The notes under the pieces are model-generated. The model searched no databases. It worked only from the letters and a program-made list of their open reading frames with translations, and was not told where the DNA came from. A DNA stretch of 5,012 nucleotides from Chloroflexota bacterium (GTDB lineage: Bacteria > Desulfobacterota > Desulfuromonadia > Desulfuromonadales > Geopsychrobacteraceae): positions 1-5,012 of the forward strand of contig JADFVC010000240.1 of the NCBI GenBank assembly GCA_015222355.1, read 5' to 3'. The position numbers were made by a program, and so were the translations under genes. This document shows positions 1-5,012 of this stretch, piece after piece. Each line of letters begins with the position of its first letter. The first letter of the stretch is position 1.

Positions 1-1
1 G

Positions 2-883
2 ATCGACCCGCAAGCAGGTAAATTGCTGACCTCGCCGAAAAAAGTGACTCAGCGTTTTGAGGGCACCAACGATTGGCCGGATTGGTCACCGGACGGGAAA
101 TACCTGCTTTATCGCTCAGACCGGGAAGGCGCCGACAACATGAGCGCCAAATCTCCCCTTTGTGAGCGTGAGATGGAAACGGGAGAAGAGCGAGAGTTAT
201 TTATCCAACTAAAATCATCTCGTGCACATCACTATTCACCCGATGGCCGCTTTGTCATCGTACAGGGAATCGATAAGAACGATCAAAATGGCCTTTTCCA
301 GATCGATATTGAATCCGGTCAGACGACAATGCTCGTGAAGTGCTCGGACGATACAAGAATTCGGTGGGCCACCTGGTCGCCGGACGGTAACAAGCTTTTC
401 TACAAGTATATGGTGACATCCGCACAGCCCACCCGCTTGATGCAGTACGATCTCGAAACCCGGCAGGAAAAAGAACTTTTCCGGGAGAATTCGTGGCCGA
501 CGTGTCCGGCTCTCTCTCCTGACGGACAGTGGTTGGCATTCCAAACCCTGGATGGGGAGAAGATGATCAGGAGCCTGAACATTTTGCCTGCCGATAGCGG
601 GCAACTTCGGGAAATCGTGAAACTTCAGGAGAATGAGTACATTCATTCTGTTGACTGGATGCCGGACGGGAAAAGCATCCTCTATATCAAAAATACACCT
701 GATCATCCGAAACAGCGAGAATTGTGGCAGGTGTCTATAGAGAACGGAAACCCCAGGGATATTGGACTAACCATGGAAAGAATGACCTACCTGAGTATTC
801 ATCCCGATGGGCGGCAAATCGCCTTCAGCGCCTATAAGGAACAGACGGAAATCTGGGTGATGGAAAACTTCCTGCCGGAATAG
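2..883 (+). CDS. PD40/TolB-like beta-propeller protein, C-terminal part (5' end outside window)
   Basis: The frame is open from the left edge to TAG at 881-883, immediately followed by an in-frame TAA. The 293 visible residues carry six PD40 (WD40-like) motifs of the form (W)SPDG+-hydrophobic. Their PDG prolines lie at fragment residues 30, 80, 127, 173, 221 and 268, a period of 46-50 residues that fits one propeller blade each; motif 5 reads WMPDG and motif 6 IHPDG. The fragment ends with an EIWVMENFLPE-type tail a few residues after the last blade, so no alpha/beta-hydrolase domain follows and an S9 peptidase is unlikely. Family knowledge: such propellers act as protein-interaction or sensor modules, often behind a kinase, winged-helix or TPR domain. 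That N-terminal part is not visible, so the function is unknown. A TTG at 23 is a possible start codon but has no convincing ribosome binding site, and the frame continues upstream of it, so I treat the gene as truncated by the window. Confidence 0.85.
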   Translation: MDPQAGKLLTSPKKVTQRFEGTNDWPDWSPDGKYLLYRSDREGADNMSAKSPLCEREMETGEERELFIQLKSSRAHHYSPDGRFVIVQGIDKNDQNGLFQIDIESGQTTMLVKCSDDTRIRWATWSPDGNKLFYKYMVTSAQPTRLMQYDLETRQEKELFRENSWPTCPALSPDGQWLAFQTLDGEKMIRSLNILPADSGQLREIVKLQENEYIHSVDWMPDGKSILYIKNTPDHPKQRELWQVSIENGNPRDIGLTMERMTYLSIHPDGRQIAFSAYKEQTEIWVMENFLPE

Positions 884-1232
884 TAAAACCCGATTCTTTT
901 ATCTTCGGCTATTTCGCCAAAACCGATCGACCAAACAGTTGGATACACTCCGGGTGATGACCGGGTCATATGTAGAAAATCGGCCAAATATTCATTGTTC
1001 TTTGGCATTTGCATCCTGGACGTCTGCATCGCATTTGTGCGCTCACAATATACGACATAACAGTACGTTACCCGGTGGCTCCGTCACCTCAAATCCTCAA
1101 GTTCGACCCCTACTTCGCCATTTTGCTTATTCCCGTTGGCAAGTTCCCTTCTTCGCTCCGAACCGCGTTGGGCCCACAGACGTCCTGAAATCACCTTCAC
1201 ACATGACCTTTCCCTCTGCTTCAAAATACTGC

Positions 1233-1260
1233 TTGACATGGAGCATACATTGCTTATGAT
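1233..1260 (+). promoter_or_regulatory. Sigma70-type promoter for the M16 peptidase gene
   Basis: The -35 box TTGACA (1233-1238) matches the consensus 6/6. The -10 box TATGAT (1255-1260) matches 5/6, with a 16-nt spacer. Transcription would start near 1267, giving a leader of about 72 nt before the ATG at 1339. Position, orientation and match quality all fit a housekeeping promoter driving the peptidase gene alone. The activity is inferred from sequence only. Confidence 0.72.
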
Positions 1261-1326
1261 TTGCCAGCAGTAAGATTATATTCAGGAGAGCGGCCAAGTC
1301 AGTTATTTGCTGCAAATCCATTCAAA

Positions 1327-1331
1327 AAGGA
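1327..1331 (+). promoter_or_regulatory. Ribosome binding site that sets the M16 start at 1339
   Basis: AAGGA lies 7 nt before the ATG at 1339. This decides the start. The longest open frame begins with TTG at 1261, but that codon abuts the -10 box and precedes the likely transcription start, and the 26 extra residues it adds would hide the signal peptide. Confidence 0.75.
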
Positions 1332-1338
1332 ATTCAAA

Positions 1339-4284
1339 ATGAAAATGAGCGTCAAATTCCCGTACCTGAAACCGCCTGCATTTTCTCTGTTTTTTGTCAT
1401 CGCGGTTTTAGTTATTTCTTCGCCAGCGACAAGCGAAACCAACCGCAAGTACACCTATCAGACCTTCGAGGGCGATCCACTTTGTGCTAGGATCTATACA
1501 CTCGATAACGACCTTACAGTCTACATGACAGCATACAAAGACGAGCCGAGAATACAAACCCGCATTGCGGTTAAGGTAGGCCACAAGAACGATCCACCCG
1601 ATGCCACGGGATTAGCTCACTATCTTGAACATATGCTTTTCAAAGGTACCGACGAATTCGGTACTAAAGACTATAGAAAAGAAAAAACCGAGATAGACAA
1701 AATCATCGACCTTTACGAACGTCGTTATCATTCCACTGATTCCCTGGAAAGGGCCAAGATTTATCATCAAATTGACAGTATTTCTGGTGTAGCTTCGAGT
1801 TATGCTATCGCCAACGAGTATGACAAGACGCTGGGTGCCCTTGGCGCCAAGGGGACCAACGCGTATACCACTCCGGAACAGACTGTCTATGTCAACGATA
1901 TCCCATCCAACCAGTTAGAGAACTGGCTTACCTTGGAAGTCGAGCGGTTTCGCGACCCAGTGATGCGTCTTTTTCACACGGAATTAGAGGTCGTTTACGA
2001 AGAAAAAAACAAGAGCCTAGATAACGATTTTCGCAAAACCCTGGAGGCATTAAATGCCGGATTATTCCAAAAACACCCATACGGTACCCAGACAACTTTA
2101 GGCAGACCTGAGCATTTGAAGAACCCCTCGCTGAAAAAAGTCATTGACTATTACAATACTTACTATGTTCCCAACAACATGGCGATATGCCTCTCTGGCG
2201 ATTTTGATCCTGATGAAACGATTGCGTTGATCGATCAGACTTTTGGCCAGCTTCCTGCCTCTGAAGTCCCCACTTTCGTCCCGCCCGTGGAGGAGCCGAT
2301 CTTGAAACCGATTGTCAAGGAGGTCTCCGGTCCCGATGCAGAAAACGTGCGGTTGGCTTTTCGTTTTCGTGGGGCTTCATCTCCCGACGCCGATTTATTG
2401 ACCCTGGTCGATATGATTCTGATGAACGGTGAAGCTGGATTGATTGACCTTAATTTGAATCAGAGCCAGATGGTAATTGACGCCGACACCTATCTCTCGA
2501 TTTACAAAGATTATTGCATCCACGAGTTGAGTGGACGGCCGAGGGAAGGACAATCTCTTGAAGAAGTGACACGACTTCTTCTATCCCAAATTGAGTTGGT
2601 GAAAAATGGAGAAATTCCCGATTGGTTGCCACAGGCAGTGATCAACTATTCGAAACTGGGACAAATAAGCTGGTATGAGAGCAACTATGGTCGCGCCCAC
2701 GCCTTTGTCCAGGCTTTCACCCTCGATATTCCTTGGGAAGACTATATCCGGAAATTCGACCGGTATGCCAAGATTACCAAGCAAGATATCATTGATTTCG
2801 TCAAAGAGTACTACCGCGATAACTACGTCGTTGTATATAAACGAAGTGGGGAAGACAAGAATGTAAAGAAGATTGCCAAACCGGAGATTACGCCTATCCA
2901 ACTTAACCGAGAAGATCAGTCGCTTTTCACAAGATCCATATTGGAAAGACCGGTCCAAGATTTGTCGCCGGTATTTCTAGATTATTCCCAAGACGTTGAG
3001 CATTACTCCACAAAAGACGGAATTGACGTCTATTTCCGGAGGAACTCCGAAAATGACCTTTTTCAACTGTACTACATCCTGGACATGGGTACCAATCACG
3101 ATCGGAAAATCGGGATTGCCCTGGATTATCTCCAATATCTGGGCACGTCACAGTATTCCCCTGCTCAACTCCGCGCGGAATTCTATAAGATAACCTGCTC
3201 CTTTGACGTCTTTAGTTCCGAAGATCGGGTCTATGTTACCTTATCCGGTTTGAGCGAGAACTTCGAACGAGCAGTTGCGCTTATGGAAGAACTCCTCGCT
3301 GATGCACAGGCCAATCCGGAAGCATTGGATAATCTGGTAAGTGACATCTTCAAGAAACGCGCGGATGCGAAACTATCTAAGTGGCAGATCTTATGGCAAG
3401 CGTTATATAGTTACGGGATGTATGGGCCCCACTCCCCGTTTACGAACATCTTGACGAAAGATGAATTGGAGTCTTTGGAAGCACCCGCATTAATCGATTT
3501 GATTAAAGCGATGTGCACGTATGAACACCATATAATGTACCACGGCCCGCATGAAAAAGAGCATCTCCGCGCAATTCTCAACAAATATCACAGAATTCCT
3601 GGTCAGTTAGATCCGATCCCCGTCGGGTTGGTTTTCGAACAATTGGAGATGACGGAGAATACGATATATGTTGTCGATTATGATATGAAGCAGGTGGAGA
3701 TCATTATGCTCTCCAAAAGCGAGCCATTCAATCCTAAGAACGCTCCGATCCGACGGTTGTTTAACGAATATTATGGTGGTGGTATGTCTTCGGTTGTTTT
3801 TACCACTTTGCGGGAATCCGAGGCCCTGGCTTATTGGGTTTGGGCATCATATTCGACACCACCCAGAAAAGAAAAAGCGCACTACGCATCCTCTTTCATC
3901 GGTACCCAGTCCGATAAGCTGCCGGAGGCCATGGCGGGGATGACCAATCTGTTGAATGAAATGCCAGAATCTGATGTCCTCCTTACCTCTTGCAAGGAGG
4001 CAATAATTAAACAACTTCAATCCGAACGTATTACGAAATCCGACATATTATTCGACTTCAAGCGAGCGAAAATGCTAGGATTGAACCATGATATACGCAA
4101 GGACATTTATGAAGATATTCGATCTATGAAAATGATAGACCTCAAGACCTTCCATGAGACACATATCAAAGGAAATCGCTATCACATACTTGTGTTGGGA
4201 AAGGTGGATGAATTGGATTTGGGTGAGCTAGCAAAATATGGACAAGTCAACCACTTGACTTTGGAAGAAATATTTGGCTACTAA
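1339..4284 (+). CDS. Exported M16 family (insulinase/pitrilysin-type) zinc metallopeptidase
   Basis: Predicted zinc endopeptidase of 981 residues. Residues 1-32 look like a signal peptide: Lys-rich start, hydrophobic core around 15-26, and possible cleavage after Ala-Thr-Ser at 30-32. There is no lipobox Cys, so the product is probably periplasmic or secreted. The N-terminal M16 domain (about 50-235) carries the inverted zinc motif HYLEH: His94 and His98 as ligands and Glu97 as catalytic base. Glu222, in a VVYEE context, is the likely third ligand. A first M16_C domain (about 265-440) contains the typical YYVPNNMAICLSGDFDPDE stretch at 275-293. The second half starts near 556; its counterpart of the active site is DYLQY (596-600), so it is inactive. 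The last domain has the conserved Arg825/Tyr832 pair (RESEALAY), which in this family contacts substrate. The clamshell-like arrangement of two halves fits one-chain M16 enzymes. The substrate is unknown; oligopeptides are likely by analogy. TAA stop at 4282-4284. Confidence 0.93.
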   Translation: MKMSVKFPYLKPPAFSLFFVIAVLVISSPATSETNRKYTYQTFEGDPLCARIYTLDNDLTVYMTAYKDEPRIQTRIAVKVGHKNDPPDATGLAHYLEHMLFKGTDEFGTKDYRKEKTEIDKIIDLYERRYHSTDSLERAKIYHQIDSISGVASSYAIANEYDKTLGALGAKGTNAYTTPEQTVYVNDIPSNQLENWLTLEVERFRDPVMRLFHTELEVVYEEKNKSLDNDFRKTLEALNAGLFQKHPYGTQTTLGRPEHLKNPSLKKVIDYYNTYYVPNNMAICLSGDFDPDETIALIDQTFGQLPASEVPTFVPPVEEPILKPIVKEVSGPDAENVRLAFRFRGASSPDADLLTLVDMILMNGEAGLIDLNLNQSQMVIDADTYLSIYKDYCIHELSGRPREGQSLEEVTRLLLSQIELVKNGEIPDWLPQAVINYSKLGQISWYESNYGRAHAFVQAFTLDIPWEDYIRKFDRYAKITKQDIIDFVKEYYRDNYVVVYKRSGEDKNVKKIAKPEITPIQLNREDQSLFTRSILERPVQDLSPVFLDYSQDVEHYSTKDGIDVYFRRNSENDLFQLYYILDMGTNHDRKIGIALDYLQYLGTSQYSPAQLRAEFYKITCSFDVFSSEDRVYVTLSGLSENFERAVALMEELLADAQANPEALDNLVSDIFKKRADAKLSKWQILWQALYSYGMYGPHSPFTNILTKDELESLEAPALIDLIKAMCTYEHHIMYHGPHEKEHLRAILNKYHRIPGQLDPIPVGLVFEQLEMTENTIYVVDYDMKQVEIIMLSKSEPFNPKNAPIRRLFNEYYGGGMSSVVFTTLRESEALAYWVWASYSTPPRKEKAHYASSFIGTQSDKLPEAMAGMTNLLNEMPESDVLLTSCKEAIIKQLQSERITKSDILFDFKRAKMLGLNHDIRKDIYEDIRSMKMIDLKTFHETHIKGNRYHILVLGKVDELDLGELAKYGQVNHLTLEEIFGY

Positions 4285-4391
4285 AGATCTTACATTATGG
4301 TCAGCCTGGGTCAGTACCGAAAAGGTATTGCCAGAAGGCCTATACTGCACCCCATTAGTGCGTGTCTCGTCGTAAGAGAGGATTTGAATAA

Positions 4392-4421
4392 TTGACAATA
4401 TATTACCATTTTTGTCATACA
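4392..4421 (+). promoter_or_regulatory. Possible promoter and dyad upstream of the DUF255 gene
   Basis: TTGACA at 4392-4397 is a perfect -35 box, but the best -10 candidate 17-18 nt downstream (around 4416-4421, CATACA) matches TATAAT only 3/6. The same stretch contains a perfect inverted repeat, TGACAA at 4393-4398 and TTGTCA at 4412-4417, separated by 13 nt and overlapping the -35 box, as an operator might. The rest of the 232-bp gap (4285-4516) has only weak 4-bp stems, with no clear terminator for the peptidase gene. Confidence 0.3.
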
Positions 4422-4516
4422 TTCCCAACGATTTAACGTTCGTCCACCGTCTTTAAGCAATCCGGAGTGTTTAATCCACGTCGGGGGGCGGGGAAAGAAT
4501 TCCGTGTGAGTGGGCA

Positions 4517-4969
4517 ATGGGCGGGAAAAAACGGTATATCGGGAGCGCGGCGGTTTTTATCCTGGTGGCAGCCGCAATCATCTATGTAGTAAATGACTTG
4601 AACAGATTTGATACGATGGCACAACAGGCTGAAAAGACATCAGTGAAATCAGACAAGAACCGGCTGCAATTTGAACAAAGCCCATACCTCTTGCAGCACG
4701 CCGACAACCCGGTGGATTGGTATACCTGGGGCGAGAAAGCATTTGCCGCCGCGCGGCGGGAAAACAAGCCGGTTTTCCTTTCGATCGGTTACTCCACCTG
4801 CCACTGGTGCCATGTAATGGAACACGAGTCGTTCGAAGATCCCGAAGTCGCTGCACTGATGAACGAGATATTTATTAATATCAAATATGTTCTGCTAGGG
4901 GAAAAACACACGTCCTGTCAGGCCCACATCCCGCGTCACGCGGGATTCAGGGGGCCTGACCTACTCTAG
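4517..4969 (+). CDS. DUF255/YyaL-type thioredoxin-fold protein, N-terminal fragment, apparently interrupted
   Basis: The ATG at 4517 is preceded only by a weak GAG-type binding site 6 nt upstream. Residues 8-25 form a hydrophobic helix (start [13 protein letters not shown]), a signal anchor or signal peptide that most members of this family lack. From residue 49 the protein matches the DUF255/thioredoxin_7 N-terminal domain: [20 protein letters not shown] (49-68), then [18 protein letters not shown] with the CxxC pair Cys95/Cys98, ending at NEIFINIK (116-123). In the family the next residues are normally VDREERPD and the protein runs to about 650-700 residues, with an (alpha/alpha)6-barrel domain. 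Here the 27 residues after Lys123 are unrelated and a TAG follows at 4967. None of the three forward frames to the window end restores the family sequence. The gene is therefore either a pseudogene split by an insertion or joined to repeat sequence by assembly. Family function is poorly defined: redox or chaperone-like roles have been suggested. Confidence 0.8.
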   Translation: MGGKKRYIGSAAVFILVAAAIIYVVNDLNRFDTMAQQAEKTSVKSDKNRLQFEQSPYLLQHADNPVDWYTWGEKAFAAARRENKPVFLSIGYSTCHWCHVMEHESFEDPEVAALMNEIFINIKYVLLGEKHTSCQAHIPRHAGFRGPDLL

Positions 4970-5012
4970 TCTATCACTCTGGCGCACAGGGTTTCCCGTC
5001 CCAGGAAATGAA
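4886..5012. mobile_element. Repeat-like insertion within the DUF255 gene, left boundary only
   Basis: Coding similarity to DUF255 stops after the Lys codon at 4883-4885, and the following 127 bp translate to nothing recognisable in any forward frame. The segment contains a nested inverted repeat (4917-4960). This pattern fits a small non-autonomous element or dispersed palindromic repeat, or a chimeric contig end. The right boundary and any target duplication lie beyond the window, so the type of element cannot be named. No transposase coding is visible. Confidence 0.45.
4917..4960. repeat. Nested GC-rich inverted repeat (hairpin or cruciform)
   Basis: The outer arms GTCAGGCCC (4917-4925) and GGGCCTGAC (4952-4960) are a perfect 9-bp match. 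Inside them, ATCCCGCG (4928-4935) and CGCGGGAT (4939-4946) form a perfect 8-bp stem around the 3-nt loop TCA. The two stems are separated by an asymmetric internal loop of 2 and 5 nt. No T-run follows directly on the + strand, so this is not a standard terminator. On the - strand a run of five T lies about 6 to 10 nt past the stem, too far for a canonical one. Confidence 0.8.

Larger units (their letters stand above)
884..1338. other. 455-bp non-coding gap upstream of the M16 peptidase gene
   Basis: I find no credible gene here on either strand. The open frames present start with poor codons, lack ribosome binding sites and translate to compositionally odd sequence (rich in His, Ser, Cys and Trp) with no recognisable motif. 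The stretch just after the propeller gene has only 3-4 bp stems and no T-run after a hairpin, so no clear terminator is seen. The right part holds the promoter and leader of the peptidase gene. A short perfect palindrome lies at 957-969. The gap could contain a decayed gene or an unrecognised small RNA, but nothing in the sequence shows it. Confidence 0.5.

Noticed and set aside
939..1259. A 106-codon open frame on the + strand beginning with TTG
   Set aside because: It has no ribosome binding site and no recognisable motif, its composition is odd, and its end runs through the promoter of the next gene.
1127..1321. A 64-codon open frame on the - strand across the peptidase leader
   Set aside because: It is antisense to a strong promoter and leader and shows no similarity to a known family that I can recognise.
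1261..1338. N-terminal extension of the M16 peptidase from TTG at 1261
   Set aside because: The codon directly follows the -10 box, so it would not be transcribed from that promoter. ATG at 1339 has a good ribosome binding site and exposes a signal peptide.
4299..4314. GGTCAG direct repeat with a 10-bp period after the peptidase gene
   Set aside because: Only two copies of 6 bp and no link to a promoter, so not distinguishable from chance.
4285..4380. Terminator for the peptidase gene
   Set aside because: Only 4-bp stems (TACC/GGTA, TCTC/GAGA) are present and none is followed by a T-run.
4483..4525. G-rich runs around the DUF255 start codon as a possible G-quadruplex
   Set aside because: The runs are split by an 18-nt gap, leaving no four tracts with short loops. 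This is probably chance.
1..5012. CRISPR array, tRNA or rRNA genes, phage or defence system
   Set aside because: No regularly spaced repeats, no tRNA-like cloverleaf sequence and no defence or phage protein motifs were seen. The window reads as ordinary genes plus one repeat-like insertion.

Overview
The window holds three protein-coding regions, all on the + strand, separated by wide gaps (455 bp and 232 bp) rather than packed as a tight operon. Base composition is mid-GC by eye. The large central peptidase is of the two-halved, insertion-bearing M16 type that I associate with Bacteroidetes and related bacteria. Its upstream promoter, however, is an almost perfect sigma70-type TTGACA/TATGAT pair, which is not the typical Bacteroidetes promoter. 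A C-terminal propeller of the PD40/TolB type is common in environmental lineages such as Acidobacteria and the FCB-related candidate phyla. My best guess is an uncultured Gram-negative bacterium near the FCB group; this is inference and weak.

Layout: (1) 2-883, the C-terminal 293 residues of a beta-propeller protein with six regularly spaced PDG motifs, cut by the left edge. (2) 884-1338, a non-coding gap that ends in a strong promoter (1233-1260) and a ribosome binding site for the next gene. (3) 1339-4284, a complete exported zinc metallopeptidase of family M16 (981 residues), with an active N-terminal half and a degenerate C-terminal half. (4) 4285-4516, a gap with a possible weak promoter and a dyad. 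(5) 4517-4969, the start of a membrane-anchored DUF255/YyaL-type thioredoxin-fold protein. Its homology stops abruptly at codon 123, and the reading frame then runs into unrelated sequence containing a nested GC-rich inverted repeat before a stop.

The three genes do not form a recognisable pathway. The peptidase (signal peptide) and the DUF255 protein (N-terminal membrane segment) both look targeted to the cell envelope or beyond. The point most worth a second look is the right end, where a repeat-like element appears to interrupt the DUF255 gene. I see no evidence for an undescribed multi-gene system here.
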